Shown in pieces: positions 26,132-35,590 of a stretch of DNA of 64,000 nt; position 1 is the first letter of the stretch, and the number at the start of each line of letters is the position of its first letter. The DNA is taken from NCBI RefSeq assembly GCF_005503145.1, contig NZ_SCNV01000027.1, forward strand, positions 41,846 through 105,845, written 5' to 3'. Under the pieces are notes generated by a model. The model worked only from the letters and a program-made list of their open reading frames with translations, ran no database searches and was not told the DNA's origin. The DNA comes from Burkholderia sp. 4M9327F10 (GTDB lineage Bacteria > Pseudomonadota > Gammaproteobacteria > Burkholderiales > Burkholderiaceae). The position numbers were made by a program, and so were the translations under genes.

Positions 26132-27288
26132 GCAGCCCGACCGGAGCGACAGGTGCCGACGTTGTGGTGATTGGCGGCGGCCTGCATGGTTTGTCGAGCG
26201 CGCTGCATCTCGCGCGGCGCGGCGCCCGTGTGGTTGTGCTGGAACGCGACGTGTGCGGGCGCCATGCATCGGGCGTGAACGCGGGCGGCGTGCGCACGCT
26301 CGGACGTCACGACGCGGAAATCGCCCTGTCGCTGGCATCGCGCGACCTGTGGTTCCGCTTACCTGAACTGGTTGGCGACGATGCGGGTTTCGTCCCATCC
26401 GGTCAGTTGAAAGTGGCCGAGAGCGAGGCGGAACTTGCGACGTGCCGTGCACGGGTTGAGCGCCTGCAAGCGCTTGGGTTCACACATGAAGTGATGGTCG
26501 ATGCCGCCACCGTACGGGACCTCGTGCCGAGTCTTGCACGGCACGTCGTGGGCGGCGTATGGGTCGAGCACGATGGTCACGCGTTGCCGTTTCGCGCGGT
26601 CACGGCTTTCCGGCTCGCGGCGCAGCAGGCGGGTGCCGAGATTCATGAGCAGTGTGCGGTGCGCAGCATCGCACGCCGCGACGGGCAATGGGATATCGAA
26701 GCAACAAGCGGACGATGGCGCGCGCCGCACGTCGTTAACGCAGCAGGTGCGTGGGCTGGCGAATTCGCACGGCAGGCGGGCGAACCGGTGCAGGTCGAGC
26801 CACGCGGCTTGATGTTGATGGTGACGCAGGTTGTGGCGCCGTTCGTCAAACCCGTGCTCGGTGCAACCGGGCGTCCGCTGTCGTTTAAACAGTTCAGCAA
26901 TGGCACGGTCGTGATCGGCGGCGCGCTTGAATGCACCGCTGATATGACAGCAAGGCAGTGCGCGCTCGATTTTCCGCAGTTGGGCAAAAGCGCCCGGACA
27001 GTCACCGATCTGTTCCCCCATTTGCAGCATGTCGTGGTCAATCGGGCATGGGCCGGTATCGAAGGTTTCATGGCGGACGGCATTCCGGTGATTTCCCGCA
27101 GCGGCACGCATGACGGCCTCGTGCACGCGTTTGGCTTCTCCGCGCATGGGTTCGAGCTTGGGCCGGTTGTCGGCGGCGTGGTGGCCGAGCTGGTGTGCGA
27201 TGGACGCAGCACGCACGACATAGACGCATTCCGGATTGGGCGCTTCGCGGCGGTGCGGGGCCAGACCGGAATACAGCGGACTCCTTAG
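26128..27288 (+). CDS. HcnC/OoxB-like FAD-dependent oxidoreductase
   Basis: A 386-residue DAO-fold flavoprotein with VVVIGGGLHGLSSALHLARRG at about 12-32 (GGGLHG) and the FAD contact RHASGVNAGGVRTLGRH. The C-terminal loop GFSAHGFELGPVVGGVVAELV is intact. Its ATG overlaps the previous stop (ATGA). It should be the substrate-oxidising beta subunit partnered with the HcnA-like and HcnB-like proteins. Alternatives are D-octopine/nopaline oxidase, D-hydroxyproline dehydrogenase or hydrogen cyanide synthase; the RidA-type gene downstream favours an imine-forming amine oxidase (inference). Confidence 0.87.
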   Translation: MSSPTGATGADVVVIGGGLHGLSSALHLARRGARVVVLERDVCGRHASGVNAGGVRTLGRHDAEIALSLASRDLWFRLPELVGDDAGFVPSGQLKVAESEAELATCRARVERLQALGFTHEVMVDAATVRDLVPSLARHVVGGVWVEHDGHALPFRAVTAFRLAAQQAGAEIHEQCAVRSIARRDGQWDIEATSGRWRAPHVVNAAGAWAGEFARQAGEPVQVEPRGLMLMVTQVVAPFVKPVLGATGRPLSFKQFSNGTVVIGGALECTADMTARQCALDFPQLGKSARTVTDLFPHLQHVVVNRAWAGIEGFMADGIPVISRSGTHDGLVHAFGFSAHGFELGPVVGGVVAELVCDGRSTHDIDAFRIGRFAAVRGQTGIQRTP

Positions 27289-27318
27289 AGTTTATTCACC
27301 CACCTTAAAGACACCAGA

Positions 27319-27672
27319 ATGAGCGATATTCAGCGTTTCGAAACCAATCCGCGCCTCTCGCGCATCGTGATTCACAACGGCACCGTGTATCTTGCCGGCC
27401 TGACGGCGACTTCGCGCGAGGGTGACGCGAAGGCGCAAACCGAGGAGATCCTGAGCAAACTGGACGGGCATCTGAAAACAGCAGGCACGGATAAGACCCG
27501 CTTGTTGTCGGTGCAGATCTGGGTGGCTGATATGACCCGCGACTTCGGTCCGATGAATGAGGCATGGGAAGCCTGGGTGCCTCGCGATGCGACGCCGGCG
27601 CGTGCGACTTGCGAAGCGGCGTTGGCTGCGCCGGAAATTCGCGTTGAAGTGATCGTGACGGCCGCGCTGTAG
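27319..27672 (+). CDS. RidA/YjgF-type enamine/imine deaminase family protein
   Basis: A 117-residue protein, the last gene of the oxidase operon, 30 bases after the HcnC-like stop. The catalytic Arg95 (PARATCEAALA) and Glu110 (RVEVIV) of RidA are present, but the N-terminal Tyr of E. coli RidA is not (RLSRIVIHNG), which places it in a different Rid subgroup. RidA proteins hydrolyse reactive imines and enamines released by flavin oxidases and PLP enzymes, a good match to the operon. Whether this member is catalytically active is not certain. Confidence 0.85.
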   Translation: MSDIQRFETNPRLSRIVIHNGTVYLAGLTATSREGDAKAQTEEILSKLDGHLKTAGTDKTRLLSVQIWVADMTRDFGPMNEAWEAWVPRDATPARATCEAALAAPEIRVEVIVTAAL

Positions 27673-28047
27673 GCGCGCTGTAGGCGCGCTGCAGCCGAAC
27701 AGGCGGCGTGGTTGAACGGCGCGTCCGGCGAGGCCGGGCCGCCGGTGTCGCAGTATATCTGCGAGAAGTTGAACCAGAACCTGATGGTCCGGGTCTGATC
27801 TGTCACTGAGATCCTTTTGGTACATTCGCGTTGTGCCGGAAGCGCATTCTCGCCCCCCCTGCGCACCAAGGGATTACCCTGGTGCAACACCCCCTCAGAA
27901 ATTTCCCACCCCCGTCCTTCTTGAATTTGTCACCACCCGTCCATATAATTAGCACTCGCTGCACGAGAGTGCTAACAACATCGCCGGTTGGCTTGGCCAG
28001 CTGGGTTTTCTCAGCGTTCTTCAGTCTCAATCAAGAGAGGAGTATGT
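27673..28047 (+). promoter_or_regulatory. groESL control region
   Basis: A 375-base gap with no gene. It ends in a promoter TTGAAT (27921-27926) - N17 - TATAAT (27944-27949). The same bases also read as a sigma-32-like pair, CTTGAA and CCATATA, 15 bases apart. The CIRCE dyad starts within the -10 box and AGAGGAG precedes the groES ATG. The first 150 bases contain a short tandem duplication (TAGGCGCGCTG twice) after the RidA-type stop and no clear terminator. Confidence 0.8.
27949..27975. promoter_or_regulatory. CIRCE operator for HrcA
   Basis: TTAGCACTC (27949-27957) - N9 - GAGTGCTAA (27967-27975) is an exact match to the CIRCE consensus. It overlaps the last base of the TATAAT box, so bound HrcA would block initiation at groESL. 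Together with the sigma-32-like elements this indicates dual negative and positive heat-shock control. Confidence 0.95.
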
Positions 28048-28338
28048 ATGAACCTTCGTCCTTTGCATGATCGCGTGATCGTCAAACGTCTGGATCAAGA
28101 AACCAAGACCGCGTCGGGCATCGTGATCCCCGAAGCCGCAGCAGAAAAGCCGGATCAAGGCGAAATTCTGGCAGTCGGCCCGGGCAAGCGTGACGACAAG
28201 GGCGCACAAATCGCCCTCGACGTGAAGGTCGGCGACCGCGTCCTGTTCGGCAAGTATGCTGGCCAGACCGTCAAGGTCGACGGCAGCGAACTGCTCGTGA
28301 TGCGCGAAGAAGACATCATGGCCGTGGTGCAGAAGTAA
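28048..28338 (+). CDS. groES: co-chaperonin GroES
   Basis: A 96-residue protein, full length for the family: MNLRPLHDRVIVKRL at the N-terminus, the mobile loop ETKTASGIVIPEAA and the conserved ILAVGPGK and ELLVMREEDIMAVV ends. ATG 28048 follows AGAGGAG by five bases; the longer frame is leader. The heptameric ring caps GroEL. It is preceded by CIRCE and followed 54 bases later by groEL, with AAGGAG before that gene. Confidence 0.98.
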   Translation: MNLRPLHDRVIVKRLDQETKTASGIVIPEAAAEKPDQGEILAVGPGKRDDKGAQIALDVKVGDRVLFGKYAGQTVKVDGSELLVMREEDIMAVVQK

Positions 28339-28392
28339 GCGAAAAATCGCTACTTTCCCGGTCATATCCCAGAGAATTCAAGGAGTTAGAAG

Positions 28393-30033
<1,641 letters not shown>

Positions 30034-30040
30034 TTTCGTG

Positions 30041-30062
30041 GAAGCCTCGCTCGCGAGGCTTC
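30041..30062. repeat. GC-rich stem-loop after groEL
   Basis: GAAGCCTCGC (30041-30050) and GCGAGGCTTC (30053-30062) form a perfect 10-bp stem whose nominal two-base loop would open to at least four. No U-tract follows, so it is more likely a 3' stabilising hairpin than a terminator on its own. Confidence 0.6.
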
Positions 30063-30111
30063 AGGCGAAACGCATGGGGAAGCGTGCTGCAAGGCGTGCT
30101 TCCCAAAACAG

Positions 30112-30137
30112 AAAACCCGCAGCGATGCGGGTTTTTT
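30112..30137 (+). terminator. Rho-independent terminator of groESL
   Basis: AAAACCCGCA (30112-30121), a GCGA tetraloop and TGCGGGTTTT (30126-30135) followed by more T: a perfect stem with a GNRA loop and a U-tract on the plus strand. The flanking A-tract means it could also act from the minus strand, ending the convergent cysC transcript. Confidence 0.88.
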
Positions 30138-30231
30138 GCATTTAGGCGCCGGCGCGAAGCTTGGCGCTATAACCCGTGCGATAGCTGGCGCGATAACCAG
30201 CGGCCAGGCGCGCGGCACTCAAGCCCGGCGC

Positions 30232-30951
30232 TCAGGCTGTCAGCAGAACCGTCTCGTGCAGGTAGTCGAAGACGCTCGCCACGCTCGCTTCCTTGCTTTG
30301 ATTAGCGGTATCCACATACAGGTCCGGGTGGGCGGGCGGCTCGTACGGCGCCGATACGCCGGTGAACGCGGCGATCGCACCCGAGCGTGCCTTGGCGTAA
30401 AGACCCTTCGGATCGCGCCGTGCGCAGTCGTCCACCGAAGCCGTCAGATAGGTTTCGACAAACCTGTCGTGCCCGATGATCTCGCGCGCCATGGCCCGGT
30501 CTTCGTCCATCGGCGAAATCAGCGCGGTAATCACAATCAGCCCTGCGTCGTTCATCAACTGGGCGACGTGGGCGACCCGGCGGATATTCTCGCGCCGGTC
30601 TTCCAGCGTAAAACCGAGGTCGCTGGTGAGGCCGTGCCGGACGTTGTCGCCGTCGAGCACGTAGCAGGCATGGCCGAGCGCCATCAAGCGGTGTTCCAGT
30701 TCATACGCAATCGTGGATTTGCCTGCTCCGGACAAACCGGTGAGCCAGACCGTTACGGCCTTCTGCCGGAACATCCGGGCGCGATCCTGCCCGTTGATTG
30801 CGCCGTTTGCTCGTTGCAGGAACGCTTTCGAGGATCCGCTGGCCGCTTTGGCTCGGCCTGTTTGCGGAAGGAGGCTGGCGCCGTAAGTGGAGTCCGGATA
30901 GTCCGGGCTGGCGTCGCAAAGCGTGGGCGAGGATACGTGCGGATTATTCAA
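30232..30951 (-). CDS. cysC: adenylylsulfate (APS) kinase
   Basis: A 239-residue protein. The P-loop GLSGAGKST is at about 72-80, followed by the CysC signature DGDNVRHGLTSDLGFT, EDRRENIRRVAHVA and the KGLYAKARSGAIAAFTGVSAPYE lid. It phosphorylates adenylylsulfate to PAPS for sulfate assimilation or sulfonation. The N-terminal 60 residues (serine- and alanine-rich, ending RARMFRQKAVTVWL) exceed the standard length; a second start at Met60 is possible. No cysD/cysN gene is adjacent, so it may serve a sulfated product rather than the main assimilation pathway (inference). Confidence 0.92.
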   Translation of the reverse strand: MNNPHVSSPTLCDASPDYPDSTYGASLLPQTGRAKAASGSSKAFLQRANGAINGQDRARMFRQKAVTVWLTGLSGAGKSTIAYELEHRLMALGHACYVLDGDNVRHGLTSDLGFTLEDRRENIRRVAHVAQLMNDAGLIVITALISPMDEDRAMAREIIGHDRFVETYLTASVDDCARRDPKGLYAKARSGAIAAFTGVSAPYEPPAHPDLYVDTANQSKEASVASVFDYLHETVLLTA

Positions 30952-31462
30952 TTTAACGCGTTCCGCTGAGGCCGATGCCGGTTGGGGGGACCGATGCGCT
31001 CTATCTCAGTCGCGCCACCGTCCGAACCGAGAGCGCCTACTGGAACGTATTCCGGTGGGTGAATCGATAGGGTTCGTGGGGACATGAGTGCAACGCACGA
31101 CATTACAGTTCGTAAATTCTACCGGATCATAAGCATTTGAGCTGTAACGGTTAATTACGTTTGTAAAACATCGGTGAAACAGGTGTAAGGCATTCCTGAC
31201 ATTGGCCGCGGGGTCATGGCAAGGCGGCCCGACCCCGTGGCTGATCGCTATGATAGCGATACGAAAACGTTTGCGCGTGCTCAAAAATGCATAAACCCTC
31301 AGGTCCGATTTGAACCGATCCGGGAGCGAACTGGGAGTGTGCGACGGGGGAAGAGAAGGGGGTTGCAGCGTAGGTGCAATGTAAGGCAGAGGCCGCAGAC
31401 GCAAGGACCCGAAAGCCGGGGTCGAGCGGCCGGGCCGGCTGGCCCGAACCGCCCATCGCGAT
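30952..31462. other. 511-base intergenic region between cysC and thiD
   Basis: No convincing gene. Both flanking genes read leftwards, so this is thiD 3' sequence plus cysC 5' sequence. The part near 31090-31200 is AT-richer than its surroundings and could hold the cysC promoter. A 17-base palindrome ATCGCTATGATAGCGAT (31244-31260) stands out as a candidate operator. CGGGCC-GGCT-GGCCCG (31431-31446) is a short perfect hairpin without a U-tract near the thiD end. Confidence 0.6.
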
Positions 31463-32323
31463 TCAATGCCGCGCTTCTCCCGGCGGCGCATCCTTCGCGC
31501 TGCCGAGCGGCGTTTCTTCGTCGCTGCTACGCGCCCAGAAAAAGCGGTCCGGCAGATACGCGCCCATGCCGGGGCGAAACGCGCTGCGCATGGCCTGATA
31601 CAGATACTCCTGCGCCTCGCGTACCGCTTCGGCCGGTTCCTGACCGTTCGCGAGCAGCGCGGCAATCGCCGCGCCGAGCGTATCGGTCAGGCCCATGATG
31701 CGGTGAGCGCCGCGATCCCACATGTCCTGGCGCAACTGGCCGTCGTCGCTGAACAGCGTATTGACGAGGCGGTGCGTACCGGTTTCGGTGGACAGGATGT
31801 ACTCGCAGCCTTGCGACAGCAGATGCGAAATCGCTGCATCGAGGCTCGGTGCTTCGGCGTCGCCATCCGGCTGGGCGAGTGCCAGCAGAGTGGCGTGATC
31901 GGCCACCAGCAGGGTGGTTTGCGGCGCGAGCAGGTCGGCGATGGCTTCGCGCAGTTCGTCCGCCGCGAGCACGTGCTCGTCGTCGAGCGTGAAGTCGGGG
32001 GCGAGGATCAGCGGGATATCGTCGTAGTCGGCCACGACCTCGGCGATTGCGCTCACCACTTCCGCCCGTGTGGCAGCCCCCACCTTGAAGGCGGCAATGG
32101 GCATGTCTTCGAGCAGCATGCGCGCCTGGGTGGCGACGACTTCCGGGTCCAGCCCGGTGACTTCGTCGCAGCTCGCCGAATCGCGCACGGTGTAGCCGGT
32201 CAGCACGCTGACGCCGTGGCAGCCCATGCTGGCCAGTGTCATCAGGTCGGCCTGCAGGCCGGAGCCGCCCGTCGGATCGGAGAGGCCGAAGGTGAGAACG
32301 ATCGGAGGAGTGTCGCTGGGCAT
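31463..32323 (-). CDS. thiD: hydroxymethylpyrimidine/phosphomethylpyrimidine kinase
   Basis: A 286-residue ribokinase-fold protein. The substrate loop GLSDPTGGSGLQADLMTLASMGCHG is the ThiD form of the family motif, and the C-terminal part has GLTDTLGAAIAALLANG, which supplies the anion-hole and catalytic-base region. ATG 32323 gives the usual N-terminus MPSDTPPIVLTFG; the longer frame adds 17 residues. It phosphorylates HMP and HMP-P in thiamin biosynthesis. The conserved GDTLG motif reads TDTLG here, a small variation. It is divergent from the rubredoxin gene. No TPP riboswitch motif is seen upstream. Confidence 0.88.
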   Translation of the reverse strand: MPSDTPPIVLTFGLSDPTGGSGLQADLMTLASMGCHGVSVLTGYTVRDSASCDEVTGLDPEVVATQARMLLEDMPIAAFKVGAATRAEVVSAIAEVVADYDDIPLILAPDFTLDDEHVLAADELREAIADLLAPQTTLLVADHATLLALAQPDGDAEAPSLDAAISHLLSQGCEYILSTETGTHRLVNTLFSDDGQLRQDMWDRGAHRIMGLTDTLGAAIAALLANGQEPAEAVREAQEYLYQAMRSAFRPGMGAYLPDRFFWARSSDEETPLGSAKDAPPGEARH

Positions 32324-32617
32324 GAAAATGGTGGGCAGGAAAGAAGCCAATAAGGAGCGAATGTAAGCGCGCACTGGGCACGTAGTCGGCTCAATTATGC
32401 GGCCTAAAGCGCGGCCGGGGCGTTTTTTCGCATCCGCGAAGGGCTTTACGCACAGAACCGGGGCACGCCGCCGTATCGGGTCCGGCGCCTTGTCCGGCGT
32501 CGCGGGCGCCGCGCCGCGGAAGCGTTACCATGGCGACTTTGGATTGCTAGGCATTGGGGCGGCAACACGGTACCATCATGGCTCTCGTTTCAACGCCCTT
32601 TTTGACGCGACACACGA

Positions 32618-32788
32618 ATGGAATATAGAAGCTGGATGTGCCTGATCTGCGGCTGGATTTACGACGAAGAAGCCGGTTTGCCAGATGAAGGAATCGCGCC
32701 GGGCACGCGTTGGGAAGATGTGCCCATTAACTGGACCTGCCCGGAATGCGGCGCCCGCAAGGAAGACTTCGAGATGGTCCAGATCTGA
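32618..32788 (+). CDS. rubredoxin
   Basis: A 56-residue protein, easily missed for its size: MEYRSWMCLICGWIYDEE with the first Cys-x2-Cys pair (Cys8, Cys11), then GIAPGTRWEDVPINW and the second pair in CPECGARKEDFEMV (Cys41, Cys44). The four cysteines bind one iron. It is full length for the family. The start lacks a strong ribosome-binding site. Rubredoxin carries single electrons to oxygenases or peroxide reductases; the redox partner is not in this window. It lies between thiD and a degenerate chemotaxis-type gene, the conserved Burkholderiaceae order. Confidence 0.95.
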   Translation: MEYRSWMCLICGWIYDEEAGLPDEGIAPGTRWEDVPINWTCPECGARKEDFEMVQI

Positions 32789-32975
32789 CCATCGGGAGCG
32801 TCGCGCGTCCGAACGGCGGCGTGAGCACGGTCGTTGGCTGCGCGACGCGGCAGTGCGGAGCAAATCGGTTCGTGCATTGCCGCAACGGTAGTTCGTCATC
32901 GTACTGTCGCGGGCTCGGGCGCTCCTTGGCGCGCACGGCCGTGCGCCGGCCTGTCAGTGTTCATGCTGCTTGCCC

Positions 32976-34373
32976 ATGACCCCTCGATCCGCATCCCCCG
33001 GCTCTTTCGACGCATTGCCGAACCCGCGTGGCGGCTCGGTCCGTCCCGCAGAACTCGCGCTTGCCGAAGCGCAACTGGCGCTCGAGCAGCGCAGCAACCC
33101 GGCGGCGGCGCTGCTGCGCGCGGTGCATGCGCTGCGCGAAGCGGGCTGGCTCGGCGCGCAGCGGCTCGCGGACGCGTTGCTGCTGGTGTCGCCGCTGACG
33201 GCCGCTGAGCCGCCTGGCGAATCCGACGCGCGGCGTCTGTTCAGCGCGGCCCTGAACGATCTGCGCGCGGCGATCGGGCGGCACAACCTGCGTGAACTGT
33301 CCTGCTCCCCCTCTCTGTTTGCGCATTACCACGCGCTCAATGCGCTGATTGCCCAGCACACCCCCGGCTACAGCGTGACTTTCGAAGATCTCGCGCTGGC
33401 TGCAAGGCCATTGCCGCCGGTCTCGTTCAGCACGCAGCCAGGGCAGCGGCTGGCGCACCTGCGGGCCCGCTACGAGCGCGCTCTGCTGCCGGTCCTGCGG
33501 GCTCATTCGAGCGATGGCGCGTCCAGCGCCGCGGTCGCGGCGCTGACGCGTGCCGCGCTGGATGAACTGGATGCCTGCCTCGCCGAACTCGCCGGTCCCG
33601 ATCCGTATGATTTCTGGCGTCTCGCTTCGGCGTGCGCAAACTCGCTGCGCGTGAGCGGTCACCTGGTCGGAGACGCAGATGCACGGCGCTTTCATGCGCG
33701 CTGCAACCTCGCGCTGGCCGATCATGCGCGGGGCTTGCCGCTGGCCTCGCGCTCGCTGGTGCGCGCGACCCTGGCGCTGCTGTGGCGCGACTATGCCTTG
33801 TTCGGTGCAGCCGCCGAGGACGCCGAACCGGTCGCCTTGCTGCGCGACTACGGTTTGACGGTGGACTGGCATGTGGCCGGCTCGCAGGAATCGGAAGCGT
33901 TGTGGGAGGAGGGCGCCGCTCAGGAGCCGGGCTTCGGCGCCGGTTTGCGCGAAGCGCGCACGCGCGAGCTGGGCGTGTTGACCGTCAACGCTCATGCCTA
34001 TGAAGATTTCCTGCAGACCGGCGATGCCGCGATCGTTGCGCTTGCCGAGCATGCGCGGGGCACCGGCCATCCTGACAAGGCCGATCCGGGCGAGGCGCTG
34101 CAGGCGGGCGACGCCGCTTACCGGCTCGGCGCGGCGGCCTGTGCGCTAGGCCTTGGCCACGTCGCGCTGCTCGCGGACGCGCTCGGGCTGGCATGGCGGC
34201 GGCGCGCCTACGCAGGAATTTCGACGCCAGGCAGCGTGGCGCCGGATGCGGGCGCGCTCGAGCAGGGCGCCGAAGCCTTACGGGCCATGCTGCATACGAT
34301 TGCCGCGGGAGTCGCGCCGCCGGCCGCGGGCCCGGCGCTAGCCGCGCTGACGCGGGCAATCGAGCAAGGCTGA
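32976..34373 (+). CDS. hypothetical protein, possible relic of a PilL/ChpA-type hybrid kinase
   Basis: A 465-residue alanine- and leucine-rich, wholly helical protein without signal or membrane segments. ATG 32976 is the first plausible start. No catalytic motif of a histidine kinase is present. The N-terminus (ELALAEAQLALEQRSNPAAALLRAVHAL) and the C-terminal stretch (GDAAYRLGAAACALGLGHVALLADALGLAWRR) resemble the helical N-terminus and Hpt modules of ChpA/PilL, but the phospho-acceptor histidine setting is absent. In related beta-proteobacteria pil-chp genes follow rubredoxin at this place (recollection), which supports a relic. The assignment is inference; otherwise a hypothetical protein. 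Confidence 0.55.
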   Translation: MTPRSASPGSFDALPNPRGGSVRPAELALAEAQLALEQRSNPAAALLRAVHALREAGWLGAQRLADALLLVSPLTAAEPPGESDARRLFSAALNDLRAAIGRHNLRELSCSPSLFAHYHALNALIAQHTPGYSVTFEDLALAARPLPPVSFSTQPGQRLAHLRARYERALLPVLRAHSSDGASSAAVAALTRAALDELDACLAELAGPDPYDFWRLASACANSLRVSGHLVGDADARRFHARCNLALADHARGLPLASRSLVRATLALLWRDYALFGAAAEDAEPVALLRDYGLTVDWHVAGSQESEALWEEGAAQEPGFGAGLREARTRELGVLTVNAHAYEDFLQTGDAAIVALAEHARGTGHPDKADPGEALQAGDAAYRLGAAACALGLGHVALLADALGLAWRRRAYAGISTPGSVAPDAGALEQGAEALRAMLHTIAAGVAPPAAGPALAALTRAIEQG

Positions 34374-34574
34374 GTGCCGTGTGCCCGCTTGCGGAACCGG
34401 TACTTGGGCGCCAACGTGTGGCATGCCCGGATGCGCACCCGAAAACGCACCGTTGGCAACGTGTAAGCGCGTGATAGAGTGGCAACATGATCCGCAGTCC
34501 ATGGATCGCGGCAAACCATGTCTGCCCACGCTCAAAGCCCGCCATTCCGCATCGTCTTTGCTAAAATCCGAACT

Positions 34575-35153
34575 ATGTCCAAGAGTACCGATCGCATCAA
34601 TCTGACCAACCAGTTCCTGATCGCCATGCCGAGCATGGCGGACCCCACGTTTTCAGGAACGGTGGTCTACCTTTGCGATCACAGTGAGCGCGGTGCGCTC
34701 GGCCTCGTGATCAACCGGCCGACCGACATCGATCTGGAAGCGCTCTTCAGTCGCATCGATCTCAAGCTGGAGATCGAGCCCTTGCTGCATGTCCCGGTGT
34801 ACTTCGGCGGCCCGGTGCAAACCGAGCGCGGTTTCGTGCTGCATTACCCGAAGGACGGCAGCCCGTATACCTCGTCGATGTCGGTGCCCGGCGGCCTGGA
34901 GATGACCACCTCCAAAGACGTGCTCGAGGCGGTGGCGAGCGGCAATGGCCCGGAACGTTTCCTGCTCACGCTCGGCCACGCGGGCTGGGGCGCGGGCCAG
35001 CTCGAAGAAGAGATCTCGAAGAACGGCTGGCTGACCGTGGAAGCCGATCCGAAGATCGTGTTCGACGTGCCGGCTGAAGAGCGTCTCGAAGCGGCCCTCG
35101 CGCTGCTTGGCATTTCCCTCTCCATGCTCTCCGGCGAAGCAGGTCACGCATGA
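34575..35153 (+). CDS. yqgE: UPF0301 protein YqgE/AlgH
   Basis: A 192-residue protein of normal family length. The start at ATG 34575 gives the conserved opening INLTNQFLIAMPSMADPTF; a longer reading from 34518 is possible, and neither start has a strong ribosome-binding site. Conserved segments follow: TVVYLCDHSERGALGLVINRP, VYFGGPVQTERGFVLH and LGHAGWGAGQLEEEI. The biochemical function is not established; the gene is almost always next to ruvX, as here, with an ATGA overlap. Confidence 0.92.
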   Translation: MSKSTDRINLTNQFLIAMPSMADPTFSGTVVYLCDHSERGALGLVINRPTDIDLEALFSRIDLKLEIEPLLHVPVYFGGPVQTERGFVLHYPKDGSPYTSSMSVPGGLEMTTSKDVLEAVASGNGPERFLLTLGHAGWGAGQLEEEISKNGWLTVEADPKIVFDVPAEERLEAALALLGISLSMLSGEAGHA

Positions 35154-35590
35154 GCAGTCCGGCCGGACGGGCGGCAACGCTGCTGGCGTTCGACTATGGT
35201 GAAAAACGCATTGGCGTGGCGGTCGGCAATTCGCTGACCAGAAGCGCACGGCCGCTCGTGGTGGTGCAAAACCGCAACCGCGAGTATCGCTTCGAGGAAC
35301 TCGGCAAGCTGATTGCCGAATGGAAGCCGGACGCGCTGGTGGTCGGCTTGCCGATGCATCCCGACGGCGCGCCTCACGAAATGACCCAACTCGCGAAACG
35401 CTTCGGCAACCAGCTCAACGGCCGCTTCAATCTGCCGGTGAGCTGGGTCGACGAGCGTTATTCGTCAGTCGAAGCGAAGGCCGAGATCCGCGCCGGCAAG
35501 GGCCGCGCCGACATGCTGGACGCCGAAGCCGCCTGCATCATCCTCCAGCAATATCTAGACGGACTTTCCGACGATCATGAGTTTCATTGA
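35150..35590 (+). CDS. ruvX: putative pre-16S rRNA nuclease / Holliday-junction-resolvase-like YqgF
   Basis: A 146-residue RNase-H-fold protein. The first acidic residue lies in LLAFDYGEKRIGVAVG, the Glu is followed by VVGLPMHPDGAPHEM, and the last Asp is in VDERYSSVEAKAE and DAEAACIILQQYL. This is the RuvX/YqgF family, shown to process 16S rRNA 5' ends in E. coli. The start overlaps the yqgE stop (ATGA) and its 3' end overlaps pyrR by 14 bases. Confidence 0.93.
   Translation: MSSPAGRAATLLAFDYGEKRIGVAVGNSLTRSARPLVVVQNRNREYRFEELGKLIAEWKPDALVVGLPMHPDGAPHEMTQLAKRFGNQLNGRFNLPVSWVDERYSSVEAKAEIRAGKGRADMLDAEAACIILQQYLDGLSDDHEFH

Noticed and set aside
24331..27288. Calling the trio hydrogen cyanide synthase outright
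   Set aside because: Subunit order fits hcnABC, but opine oxidase and D-hydroxyproline dehydrogenase share it, and the transporter, LysR and RidA context points to amine catabolism.
27661..27690. Short duplication TAGGCGCGCTG after the RidA-type gene, considered as attachment site or repeat element
   Set aside because: Only two adjacent imperfect units in GC-rich sequence, no tRNA or integrase nearby.
32324..32617. Possible TPP riboswitch ahead of thiD
   Set aside because: The conserved CTGAGA and ACC-TGA-type core is not present on the minus strand of this gap.
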